From NCBI RefSeq assembly GCF_964355755.1, contig NC_092673.1, positions 15,877,001 through 15,941,000 on the forward strand: DNA of 64,000 bases, read 5' to 3'. The position numbers were made by a program, and so were the translations under genes. Origin of the DNA: Antedon mediterranea. Taxonomy: Eukaryota; Echinodermata; Crinoidea; Comatulida; Antedonidae. This document shows, piece after piece, positions 21,901 to 31,055 of the stretch. Position 1 is the first letter of the stretch. Each line of letters begins with the position of its first letter. A model generated the notes under the pieces. That model made no database searches. It had not been told where the DNA came from and was given only the letters and a program-made list of their open reading frames with translations.

Positions 21901-24900
21901 GTCCTGTGTGTGACTTACGATTCAGATCCATTGTTGAATGTGGTAAAGTTTACTTGTTTTTAGTTCATTTTACTCAAGCTTATACCCTTTTCACATCTGC
22001 AAAATGTAACAAGCTTGGCAGTGTGAATACAATTTTGTATACCGACAAGAGCCCAGGTTTCCAAAATGTCCCTAGTTCTAACTACGCGCGTCTATTGCCC
22101 TGGTATTAAATTGACCAATCAGGGTAATCAAATATGCGCACAACTATGATTTCTCACAGGTTTACGTATGCATGTGTGTAAAACATGTAATAAGTTGGTA
22201 GATCAACCATTGTGAAAAGGGTATTAGATAACATAATTACAAAGGATACAAATAAAGTGAATACAATTGGTGGAAGGGAAAGAACAAAAATGTATTATAT
22301 TGCCAGACTAAGAAAGATATATACACTATCAAACTGTATGTGACAACAAAATGTGATGTGCCTAATATGGACATGATGTCATATCACTACCATATTTGGG
22401 CACATCACACTATTTTGTCAAACAGTTGATAGTGTAGACAGAACTTAAGAAAGACATCTATTTACGTTTTTTTTATTCTCTTTTTCAGTTGATGATTTTA
22501 GAGCTGTGTCGCTTAAGTTACTAGATACACATTTTAAGCATGCACAAGATGATGGGCGCATGGGACGGGTGGAGCTTCTTCCTGTCTACTGGTACGAGGC
22601 TTTACATGGAGATGCTACAGGAGTTGATAGGTAAGGCTTTTATTTATGTCATAAATTAATGCATTTCATGATAATAAAAAGCACAAATTCAGTTGTAACT
22701 TTGTTTGGTTCCTAAGTTGTCCTCTCTTAATAGGAGGTTTTCTGTTGATTTAATTAAGATTTTTTTATATTTTGCAGACTTCTAAGGAAAATTACATTAC
22801 CAAGTATTGGCCGTCTGAGACACTTCACAAACGACACACTTTTAGACATTCTGTTTTACTCTAGCCCAACATACTCGCAGAAAATTGCTGATGTCGTCGG
22901 TGGTGAAATTAACCGTCTTTATAATCTATTTAAGTCTAGAAACCCATCATTTGATGGTGAAGTGTCTGTGGTTGGACACAGTTTAGGTAAGTGCAAATGT
23001 TCAGACATTCATAAAAGCAGAAATAAATATCTGAGCATGCTCACAGAGCAACCTTCAGTGTGATAGCTAAAGCATGGTTCACATTGGTGCCGTAATGCAA
23101 CGCAGCAACGTATTGATTCAAAGTGCTGTATTGCGTAATCACATGCGGGAACAGACTACACAACAGTGCTGCAAACATCGTAGGTTTGATCTCACCCAGA
23201 CGGGGGCCGGGCAAACACAATTATCGGAAGGACATTTTTTTACGTTGCGTAGGTTGCGTTGCGTCGCTAGTGAGAACCAAGCTTTATAGTTTCAATGGTG
23301 CAATTTATTATTTATTTCATTTTCAGGTTCATTGATAATGTTTGACCTGTTGTCACACCAACACGATCTAAATGACCCTGTGCCTGACCAATCGGAAGAT
23401 ACATCACAGCTTAACACCCCTGCAGAACTGAGCAGTTCTTCCGGCGGATTAAGCACACCCATAAGTGAGGAAATATCGGAACCAGTGGAACCTAAGGAAG
23501 AGGTTACCTTAGAAGGAACATTTGAACAACTCGGGTTAAACAGTTTTCTACAAAAGTTTACAGATGAACAAATGGATATGGAAACTTTGGTAAGTGTTTT
23601 AATGCTCATCTTCTAATCACCTCTTTTTTTCTTTCAGCTGTGTAAAGTCAAAGAGCTCAATATAGTATAGCCCACCTTAAGGGGACCAAACAAAGTTTTC
23701 CTTAATACAGGCATCTGTATATATAAATCCAAAGGCAAATTACTGAAAAATTGACAATGCTGTGGGTATCAGTGGCTGGATCTCAATGGAGCTATCTGTA
23801 TATATATATATATTGCCCCTAGTTGTACATGTAAATGTATTTATAGCGCATTCTACAAACAATGTCATCTCAATGTGCTGTGGACTTAGATGTTACATGC
23901 TTCTCCCCTAAGCATCACGTCATGTCGGTGCTGCCAACTACGGTGCTGTCTCATCTGTCCACCAGAGTTGCTCTGTGTGCTAGTACACCAGGGTAGCCCC
24001 CTACTTGATCGTCTTGAGAGATTTACTAGGTTCTTTAAAGTGCACATGACCAATTTGTGTACATTGGACCTACTACGGTTTATAGTCCTTACCCGAGAAG
24101 ACTTGTTCTACCACCAGAACCATTGAGGGAGTAAACCTCGAACCCTGGCCATACGGTTATGGATTATGGTACCCACTGTCTTAAAGGCTCGGCTACTCAC
24201 TCCTTCTATTTGGTGTCCAACTGTAATATGTTCACCATCACATTTATCCCATAATGATAATCTTCTCTTTTTCATCCATATCACTTGAGATAATACCATT
24301 CTCAGAAGTACAGTTTTATTCTAGATAAATACAATTTTTATTATTAACAATACAGTGATAATGTTTCTTATTTTGTAGCTGTTGTGTGAAGATACTGATC
24401 TGAAGGAAATGGGTTTACCAATGGGACCTAGAAAGAAACTAAGAGGCCATCTAAAAAATCTCTCCAAAGCGAAAGAAAAGGAAGAGCGTGAAGCAGAGAT
24501 TCGAACTCGCCTTGCAAAGGAGCGCCAAGCATTGGAAGAACAGCACCAACGAGCGATTCAAGAAAGTCTAAACAACACAGCAAAAGAAACGTCATCAAAC
24601 ACATCTATCAATATTAATTTTGAACCTGGTCAACAAGGTACTCAATTGCACCCTCCTAGAAGGAGTTATTAGGGACTTTGCGCATCATGACGAGAAGCAC
24701 TGGATGACTGAATCACACTAACGCCCGTATTCTTAAACCGGACTTTAGTCATAGTTCAAAGTTCGACTTGGAAAAGTCGTAGTTCGAGCTATTACTTCAA
24801 ATTCGATTCAAAAACGAAGTAGTCAAAGTTTGCAGTTCGACTTAGTTGCACACGTCTGGGTAACAAAGGCTATACATTGGCCAATGACAAGAGAGTATTT

Positions 24901-27900
24901 GAGGAGCAGACGAAATTTTGCGCATTGATATCACTTTCCATTTTCTTACAACACTTTTTACGCATCAGGACTATACATGAAAAATAATTTTAATCGTTAA
25001 TTATTAGAACAAGATCAGTATTAATTTAACAGTGAAGTACTTTTGATTAACAACAAACAAAATCTTCAAAATATATTTAGGAACCAAGGCGGTACGGTAA
25101 CTTTTATATTTTCTAGGCCCCCAACAAAGTATGATCGCGACGAACCACGCACTTCATAGCGTGACAAGAAAGCGCTAGGCCCACTAAACATTCCATCGCG
25201 TGGTGAATTTCCGCATCTGCCATTGTCGCTATGGCGTGACGTAGTTGAAGTCGGACTTGCGCGAAGAAAATTATGTAATTTGTATACAGTTGTAAATAAA
25301 GATGATTTTCATTATTATAACATATACCAATGTATATTTAATTAAGCTAATATAAATATAGATATTTCATTCGTCAATATCTGGCCAATATAACAACTCA
25401 ATGACTGTTACGTTTTTTATAAACATCGTTTAAAAACCATTTAGTCGACCATTTAGTCTGCCCCCTCCAGGACTAAAAAAATCGATCAAAATCCGTCTCG
25501 ATTTAGTCGAGGTTGGCCTGATTTAGTCGGTGATTTAGTTGAAGTTCGGTTTATGAATTAAAATGACGTCATTTTTTTAGTTTTAGCTCGAACTACGACT
25601 AAAGTCCGGTTTAAGAATACGGGCGTAAGCCCTGCCGAGTGATATATAAACTGCATATTTGCCGTTATCTAAAAATGTCAAGATCACTCCTGAAAAATAC
25701 CACAATACAATTCTAATTTGAATTCTAATTTTATAACATTACATAATGTCTTAATGTGTTTACAAAAATAACATTTCAGTACCATAAATTTATTTGTGGG
25801 GGATAAACAGTGCTTATAATGGAATGGTTATTTTCATATCGCTAGGCTCAAGGAATAACATTTTACGCTCCTCTGAACACAGACGCTCTGTTTCTCACAT
25901 CGTTCTCGTCCTGATGCATAACATTCCTATTAGTAAGATGTCGGGACAGTAGATAGGATTAGTGCATGCTTCATACGCCATTGACTTTCACTACTGATTG
26001 CCTTTTCATTCTTTACTTTCACATTTTCTGTCTCAATTTAATTTTACTCCTTATATTTTTCAGGTGTGGGCCAACCTGTTGTCAAGTATCCTGCCTTAGA
26101 TTTCTGCCCTGTCAATTTCTTTGCATTGGGATCACCAATAGGAATGTTTTTAACAGTACGAGGATGTGAAACCATCAGCGAACAGTATCAATTTCCCAAT
26201 TGTACTGGATTTTACAATATATTTCATCCAGTAAGTCAAAATTAAAAAATCATTATGCCTGTTTTGTTTTGTTCACATCAATTTATACTCAGTATGGTAA
26301 CTGTTGTGGTGAAGTGATGCTATTTTTCTATTTTGTTTTTTGTAGTTTGATCCGGTAGCTTATCGAATTGAACCTTTGATAAATGAATCAATGAAGGCAA
26401 TGAAACCAGTGTTAATGCCACATCACAAAGGGAGGAAACGTTTTCACTTAGGTAAAATTTACAAATTGAATAATAATATGATATTCGTGAGAATATGCTA
26501 AACACCAAACAGATTCTCTACTCACTACATACTACAGTAAACAAACTGTAGAAATAACCTATTAAGCTCTGTCTACACTATCAAACTTTATGTGACAAAA
26601 AAATATATGGACACGATGATGTCATCACTACCATATTTGGGCATATCACTGCCCTATACTTTTTTTGTCAAACTAGTTTGATAGTGTACTCAGCTTTAGA
26701 TACAAAAAAAGAAAGTAAATTCTGATTCTCCTTAATTTAATTTTAGAACTTAAAGAAAGTTTGGCTGCTTTTGGGTCCGATTTAAAACGAGGTTTTATGG
26801 AGTCGATGAGAAAGACTTGGAAGACCCTTCATGAGTTTGCACAGGCTCATCGCACCAGTGAAACACCCTCAGTCACTGATGAAGAAATGGAAGCTGTGGC
26901 TGAGAAACTTACTCAAGAAGAGCTACAACATCGTGAAGAGACCACGCCTCAGCAAGGTCGGTCATTGGAATGTTTTATGAAGTTGTCATTACTCAAACCT
27001 AGTCAGAAAATAGATCTAATTGTAGACATCCTTCAGAAAGATAATTGTGTTTTAATTACTGTGGAGTGGCTTTGCATCGTGTTTGCCCTACTTTATATTT
27101 AGTACATTGAGAATGCGAAGCCAGGCTCGTGATCTGGAGGTCGTGGGTTTGAGTTTAACCCGAGAATAATTGTTCTCAATGTAATTAGTATAAAGTACAA
27201 TAATTACCTCACAGTAGGGCAAACATGTGACCAAACCTTCAGGACCAACATAGTTCTCTATAGGTGTTGGATATTTTGTAAACATATATTATTGTCTGTT
27301 CGTTTGTTTTATGGGAAAGTGTCTCCTGAATCTTATTTTACCATTTTGTTTTGTAACAGATGATGGTGAGGTCAAAGTTGGTCAACTGAATGGAGGCAAA
27401 CGTATAGACTATGTTCTTCAAGAAACTCCATTTGAAAGTTTTAATGAATACCTATTTGCTCTGAGTAGTCATGCTTGTTATTGGTAAGCAAAAAAGAAAA
27501 ATATTTATTTATTTAACTTCGTTTCACAAGTTATACGGCCATACTGCGTTGAAACATCAGTCCTCGTCAGATCACCGAAGTTACTCAAAGTTGGGCCTGA
27601 TTGTGTTCTAGATGGGAGACTGTCTGGGAATAGCAGCGGGTGCTGTATATACCAGAGAGTGATGGTGTAATGTAAGGAATAGCATGTAGTAGGCATGAGT
27701 TTGAGCCTATCTGTACCATACTCTATAATATCCTTAGGCAAGATGCTTTTACTCTCATTGCCTTATCCTTCGGATGGAATGTAAAGCGTTTGGTCTTGGT
27801 GTATATAAACACAGAACTTAGTACACTATTCAAAAAGAATAGGGGAACGTCTCGCTTTCTGTGTGCTGATCTGACCAAGATAATACATTAAACATTTACC

Positions 27901-28511
27901 TCTAACGGCTGTACTACAGCAGTACAGCTGACTTGAAGAGGCCTTCTTATAAACAATACAAAATTATACAACAACATTCAGACATCAAATAACAAGTTTA
28001 ATTTCACATACAGATTCAATAAGTAAAATGTTTAAAAGTAAAAATTCATACTTGTTCAAAATAACTTAGAAATGTTAAAATTCATAAAAATATATTAAAC
28101 TTTAGAATACTGTATAAATATTATGAAAAATTCTTAATAAAAGGACATTGGAACCATAAGTAAATATTGCTTGGAAATTTAATTATCTTTAAGATATACT
28201 TTTATTTTAACTTGGTTTTAAAAGGGGAGATAATTAAGAATGGCTCTGTAATAAAAAGATATTTTGAAGTAAATAAAATCACCCATATATGATATATATT
28301 TTAATACAATGTTATTGTTTTTTCATATTGCTTTGTAGCTATTAAAATAAAAGAACAAAGAAAATAAATATTTTTATTTATATTACTTTTTTCCAGGGAA
28401 TCGGAAGATACATCATTACTAATGCTGAAGGAGATTTATGCCAGCCGTGGTATATTCCCAATTCAAGTTGGAAGGCCAGACTCAGCTCCACCAACACCTA
28501 GACTTACCTGA
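18811..28511 (+). CDS. SEC23IP: SEC23-interacting protein (p125), complete, 15 coding exons
   Basis: It belongs to the intracellular phospholipase A1-like family and in vertebrates acts at ER exit sites, linking COPII layers through SEC23. Exons: 18811-18931, 19989-20482, 20606-20804, 21077-21270, 21510-21717, 21853-21942, 22489-22630, 22778-22986, 23327-23589, 24379-24637, 26064-26230, 26346-26451, 26747-26956, 27360-27483 and 28397-28511. They join into 966 codons plus TGA; the human protein has 1000. Residues about 60-235 are rich in proline and glutamine (SEC23-binding type). A WWE-like region starts near 240 (QPHWFYCK) and includes [25 protein letters not shown] and the lipase motif GHSLG (549-553, Ser551) follow. 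The SAM domain is about 612-675 and the DDHD domain about 735-950, with [34 protein letters not shown] and [16 protein letters not shown]1/DDHD2 are excluded by the N-terminal architecture and closer sequence match. Confidence 0.96.
19190..19904 (+). mobile_element. 5'-truncated LINE with 11-bp target duplication
   Basis: TATTGTCATTT flanks the insertion (19190-19200 and 19894-19904). Its 3' part reads in frame [35 protein letters not shown] and ends KCRRETF-stop at 19668, the C-terminus of a LINE protein. A UTR and an A-rich tail follow. The 5' part is a foldback (19257-19405), as left by inversion during insertion. It lies in SEC23IP intron 1, sense strand. Confidence 0.8.
19257..19405. repeat. 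Foldback at the 5' end of the LINE insertion
   Basis: CAGTATAACAATCTCTAATA and GGGATATCAAGAGTGTC, CCCCTCATATGACTGTTCC are repeated in inverse order and orientation to 19405, with arms of about 66-74 bp around CAACGTCGTCA. The right arm has ten extra bases (ATCCACAATC region). Confidence 0.85.
19989..20482 (+). CDS. SEC23IP: SEC23IP coding exon 2
   Basis: It encodes residues 41-205. It opens with [14 protein letters not shown], matching vertebrate GEEDSFLGQ, and then becomes proline/glutamine-rich ([17 protein letters not shown]). It ends in phase 0 at CAG|GTATTG. Confidence 0.93.
20606..20804 (+). CDS. SEC23IP: SEC23IP coding exon 3
   Basis: It encodes about residues 206-272. The end of the proline-rich region runs into the WWE-like region, [18 protein letters not shown] and LCLEEVYNK. 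The donor is AAAG|GTACGT. Confidence 0.94.
21077..21270 (+). CDS. SEC23IP: SEC23IP coding exon 4
   Basis: It encodes about residues 272-336, including [20 protein letters not shown] and [20 protein letters not shown], strongly conserved in the family. The donor is GAA|GTAAGT. Confidence 0.96.
21510..21717 (+). CDS. SEC23IP: SEC23IP coding exon 5
   Basis: It encodes about residues 337-405, with [20 protein letters not shown] and [14 protein letters not shown], as in vertebrate p125. The donor is GATG|GTGTGT, phase 1. Confidence 0.96.
21853..21942 (+). CDS. SEC23IP: SEC23IP coding exon 6
   Basis: It encodes about residues 406-435, [20 protein letters not shown], the conserved start of the alpha/beta hydrolase-like region. 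The donor is TGTG|GTAAAG. Confidence 0.96.
22318..22442. mobile_element. About 120-bp MITE, copy 1
   Basis: ACACTATCAAACTGTATGTG at the left mirrors AACAGTTGATAGTGTAGACA at the right. ATATGGACATGATGTCAT and ACTACCATATTTGGGCA are shared with the copy at 26569-26695. It is in SEC23IP intron 6. Confidence 0.8.
22489..22630 (+). CDS. SEC23IP: SEC23IP coding exon 7
   Basis: It encodes about residues 436-482: [39 protein letters not shown]. The terminal arginine codon is split (AG|GTAAGG), phase 2. Confidence 0.95.
22778..22986 (+). CDS. SEC23IP: SEC23IP coding exon 8, lipase serine
   Basis: It encodes about residues 483-552, with [20 protein letters not shown] and SVVGHSL. It carries the nucleophile Ser551 of the GxSxG motif; the last glycine of GHSLG is split by the intron, as in related genes. 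Confidence 0.96.
23067..23287. mobile_element. Short TIR element, copy 2
   Basis: CTAAAGCATGGTTCACA at the left mirrors TGAGAACCAAGCTTTA at the right. The interior shares CAACGCAGC, CAACAGTGCTGCAAACAT and GTAGGTTTGAT with 8293-8490. It is in SEC23IP intron 8. Confidence 0.75.
23327..23589 (+). CDS. SEC23IP: SEC23IP coding exon 9
   Basis: It encodes residues 553-640: [14 protein letters not shown], an acidic linker ([13 protein letters not shown]), and the first half of the SAM domain, [20 protein letters not shown]. The donor is TTG|GTAAGT, phase 0. Confidence 0.95.
23719..23792 (+). repeat. Dispersed 75-bp repeat, copy 2
   Basis: Nearly identical to 11065-11138, again next to TA-rich sequence. 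It lies in SEC23IP intron 9, on the sense strand. Confidence 0.6.
23910..24205 (-). mobile_element. tRNA-derived SINE, near complete
   Basis: On the minus strand it starts with a tRNA-like head: GTAGCCGAGCCTTTAAGACA (A box) and CCAGGGTTCGAGGTT (B box). It then runs through TTCTGGTGGTAGAACAAGTC, AGGTCCAATGTACACA, TTTAAAGAACCTAGTA and CTGGTGTACTAGCACACA. It is in SEC23IP intron 9, antisense. Confidence 0.8.
24379..24637 (+). CDS. SEC23IP: SEC23IP coding exon 10
   Basis: It encodes about residues 641-726: the second half of the SAM domain ([20 protein letters not shown]) and then a charged coiled-coil-like linker ([20 protein letters not shown]). The donor is CAAG|GTACTC. Read-through would add about 11 residues and stop at 24672, a possible short isoform without DDHD. 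Confidence 0.92.
24719..25628. mobile_element. 904-bp TIR element with TAA duplication, Harbinger-like
   Basis: The ends CGCCCGTATTCTTAAACCGG and ACTTTAGTCATAGTTC are mirrored at the right by GAACTACGACTAAAGTCC and GGTTTAAGAATACGGGCG. TAA flanks both sides, a target length and type of PIF/Harbinger. Subterminal words such as TTCGACTTAG repeat. No transposase ORF is seen. It is in SEC23IP intron 10. A second, truncated copy is at 56719. Confidence 0.85.
26064..26230 (+). CDS. SEC23IP: SEC23IP coding exon 11, start of DDHD
   Basis: It encodes about residues 727-782, with [20 protein letters not shown] and [10 protein letters not shown], the start of the DDHD domain. It follows the 904-bp transposon in intron 10. 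Confidence 0.96.
26346..26451 (+). CDS. SEC23IP: SEC23IP coding exon 12
   Basis: It encodes about residues 783-817: [12 protein letters not shown] and [14 protein letters not shown], a hallmark DDHD segment. The donor is TTAG|GTAAAA. Confidence 0.96.
26569..26695. mobile_element. About 125-bp MITE, copy 2
   Basis: CTGTCTACACTATCAAACTT at the left mirrors AAACTAGTTTGATAGTGTA at the right. It shares ACTACCATATTTGGGCA with 22318-22442. It is in SEC23IP intron 12. Confidence 0.8.
26747..26956 (+). CDS. SEC23IP: SEC23IP coding exon 13
   Basis: It encodes about residues 818-887: [33 protein letters not shown], and an acidic insert within DDHD. The donor CAAG|GTCGGT is poor, but skipping it leads to an early stop and the next exon fits the phase. 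Confidence 0.92.
27069..27235. repeat. Small foldback beside SEC23IP exon 13
   Basis: GTTTGCCCTACT and TTTAGTACATTGAGAA are mirrored by TTCTCAATGTAATTAGTA and AGTAGGGCAAAC. The centre holds CGTGGGTTTGAGTTTAACCC, which resembles a tRNA B box. A tRNA-derived foldback element is possible. Confidence 0.5.
27360..27483 (+). CDS. SEC23IP: SEC23IP coding exon 14
   Basis: It encodes about residues 888-928: [20 protein letters not shown] and [16 protein letters not shown], the C-terminal half of DDHD. It ends with TG|GTAAGC inside the tryptophan codon. Confidence 0.96.
27528..27890 (+). mobile_element. SINE with 5S rRNA head, copy 2
   Basis: GGCCATACTGCGTTGAAACA, TCAGATCACCGAAGTTA, TAGATGGGAGACTGTCTGGG and GTGCTGTATATACCAGAG follow 5S rRNA. 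The body matches 13585-13920. It lies in SEC23IP intron 14, sense. Confidence 0.85.
27891..28396. other. End of SEC23IP intron 14
   Basis: AT-rich sequence with no further repeat recognised. Confidence 0.4.
28397..28511 (+). CDS. SEC23IP: SEC23IP coding exon 15 with stop
   Basis: It encodes residues 929-966: [16 protein letters not shown], then a tail ending in PPTPRLT and TGA. The first part matches vertebrate WESEDTALLLLKEIY. Confidence 0.95.
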
Positions 28512-28553
28512 AAGCTAAAGAATTATTGAATTATAGTAATTATAATGATAGGC

Positions 28554-28975
28554 TACCGTTTATTTGAATAAACGCCTCGGGTGTTTATTGTTGGGGAAGG
28601 TTTTTAAAGGGACATTTATTTGAGGGAGGCGTTTATTATTTTGAGTTTAATATGGTAACATGTATAATCAAATATATTCTCCTTAAATATGAAAAAATAC
28701 AACACAATTAATATTAAGTGATAAAATACAGTAAAAATTCGAACAAAATGCTTGGTCAATTGTAGATCATTCAGTCAATGAATTCTACTACAAATAGAAA
28801 TGTGTTATAATACAATATTGTGTGTGTATCCATGTGACAAGGCATTTATTTGACGAAAAAATAATGGCCTCGGGGCATTTATTTGAAGGAGGCATTAATT
28901 CCAAACGATATTCAATGAAGGGGCGGGGGATGGGGGCTTTTATTCAAGGAGGCGTTTATTCAAATAAATACAGTA
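28554..28975. mobile_element. 422-bp MITE just after the SEC23IP stop
   Basis: TACCGTTTATTTGAATAAAC-GCC at the left mirrors GGCGTTTATTCAAATAAATA-CAGTA at the right. GGCATTTATTTGA and GGAGGCGTTTATT recur inside. It starts 43 bp after the stop codon, so it probably lies in the 3' UTR or replaces it. It carries AATAAA words that could act as polyadenylation signals. Confidence 0.7.
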
Positions 28976-29195
28976 TTTACTTTTATGAAATTTTTTCCCT
29001 AATTTTGGTGATTTCTTTTAAAACTACAAATAAAAGGATGCTAAATTATTGCTATGCTCTATATCCTTGGGGTTATGTCGCATACAATTGTTTGTGTTAA
29101 TCTATAATGCGGATATGTATCTAGCAGGTAAAATACGAGCATAATTCGTTCTAAATTATGACACATAAAATGTGTAATAAAATCTTGCCACCACC

Positions 29196-29312
29196 CCACC
29201 TTTATTACGCCTGTTCATATCTACCTAACAAGCTCCACCTTTATTACGCCTGTTCATATCTACCTAACAAGCTCCACCTTTATTACGCCTGTTCATATCT
29301 ACCTAACAAGCT
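29196..29312. repeat. Three perfect 39-bp tandem copies
   Basis: The unit CCACCTTTATTACGCCTGTT, CATATCTACCTAACAAGCT occurs three times with no change, so the duplication is recent or kept homogeneous. Confidence 0.9.
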
Positions 29313-29584
29313 CCAGCAGTACTTTTAAACAGCTTTATATTTATTGTTTTTGCTTATTGTTTTGTCGACTTTTCACTTATGTACATTGTATTGGGGCTTT
29401 AATAATTTTAAAATTTAAAATTATTTTAATGGTTAATACACAGAAACAGGCACTAATATATATATATATTGTTTATTTGTAAGAGTTTCAATAAATACAT
29501 TTTAATACTAAATAATGAATTCAAATTAAAGCATAAAACTGCAGTATTTTTATTCGTATTCAACTACATTGGCTTTAAAAATGT

Positions 29585-30066
29585 AGTACAGTACCATGGT
29601 TTAAAGCATGTGCCATGGTTTAAAACATGGTTCTTTGGTTTGAAACACGTACCATGGTTTGAAACACGTACCATAGTTTGAAACACTAGAAACACGTACT
29701 AGTGTTTTCAAAACGTACCATGGTTTGAAACACGTACCATGGTTGAAACACGTACCATGGTTTGAAACACGTACTAGTGTTTTAAAAACGTACCATGGTT
29801 TGAAACACGTACCAGTGTTTTAAAAACGTACCAGTGTTTGAAACACCATAGTTTGAAACACGTACCATGGTTTGAAACACGTATCAGTGTTTGAAACATG
29901 ACCATAGTTTGAAACACGTACCATGGTTTGAAACACGTACCGTGGTTTGAAAAACGTATGATGGTTTAAAACATGTACCATGGTTTGAAACACGTACCTG
30001 GGTTGAAAACGTACCATGGTTTGAAACACGTAACATGGTTTGAAACACGTACCATGGTTTGAAACG
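29585..30066. repeat. 19-bp array, about 25 degenerate copies
   Basis: The unit is GTACCATGGTTTGAAACAC. Variants include GTACTAGTGTTTTAAAAAC and ACCATAGTTTG. The palindromes CCATGG and ACTAGT alternate in the same slot. False ORFs in both strands come from the repeat. Confidence 0.9.
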
Positions 30067-30910
30067 GTGCTAAATGTACTTTTCATTGTAATATTATAAT
30101 TTCTGGAATTCTGTACATTTTAATGATTAATCGTGAAATATTTTGATATACTTAAGTATTAGAAGTTTTAGCATAATGACTACAATTCGTTCCACTATGC
30201 GTTGTTAATAGTAAACATCTCTTTTATCTTCTAGATTTACCCATTAATAATCTTTTTCTGTAAATTATATACTTACTATCAGTTGTTAATGTTCTAAAAT
30301 GGAACACTAATAAATATATTGTTTCTTTTATAAATCGTTAGTGTTAAATATTTGGTATACTTTGATTTTAATACTATGGCTAACCCCTATCTGAGGGCTA
30401 TCCTTACTAAGGATACACTGACACTTGGACACGAAGGTCTTGTCCTCTTAACATCAATTATTACTAGGCAATAGACCCTTTGAAAATAAATTACATAAAA
30501 CGAACAATTAAAAATCCCCCAGCACTGCCGCTACGTAGGCCTACTAGCTGCAGCTGCCCCGATAACTTGTGCTGCTGTCTCCTTAAAATTGCTAATGACC
30601 TGAGTAACCGAATTCATGTGACGTAGGAAAATGGGAGAATTACCGAACCGTTCGGCAGTTGCAAAGAAATTGGTTTAAAAAACACATTTTTTCGTACAAG
30701 TTTTCCGTTCTAATATAGCTTAATGGATAAAGGGGAATTATAAGGTGCCCCAGCTCGAACGGCGTATCGATAGAATTCCAACAACTATCTGCTGACGAAC
30801 ATATATTAGGACTTACTACCATGGAACAGAGAAGAGACCGCGGTGACATGATTGAAACTTTCACGATAATAATTACAATCTTCTTAATCCTTCAAAATCC
30901 AGAAATACAC
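30067..30910. other. Intergenic, no gene
   Basis: AT-rich, then mixed sequence at 30520-30640. Short frames are not supported by any similarity I recognise. Confidence 0.4.
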
Positions 30911-30911
30911 A

Positions 30912-31055
30912 AGAATCATAGACAAATGGAACGCACTACCACAACATGTTTTAGACGGTAATACTATAAATAATTTCAAACAATTATTGACAAACACATT
31001 AACATATCCAATAGAGGAGGCAGTCAATACATGTATTAACGCCTTTGCCTCCTGA
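30912..31055 (+). pseudogene. LINE C-terminal remnant
   Basis: An open stretch reads RIIDKWNALPQHVLDGNTIN, NFKQLL, then EEAVNTCINAFAS and stop. W-x-LP followed by INxFK is the usual last motif of RT-encoding LINE proteins. Nothing upstream is preserved. Confidence 0.55.

Noticed and set aside
29820-30086. Repetitive minus-strand ORF rich in VFQTMV
   Set aside because: Product of the 19-bp array, not a protein.
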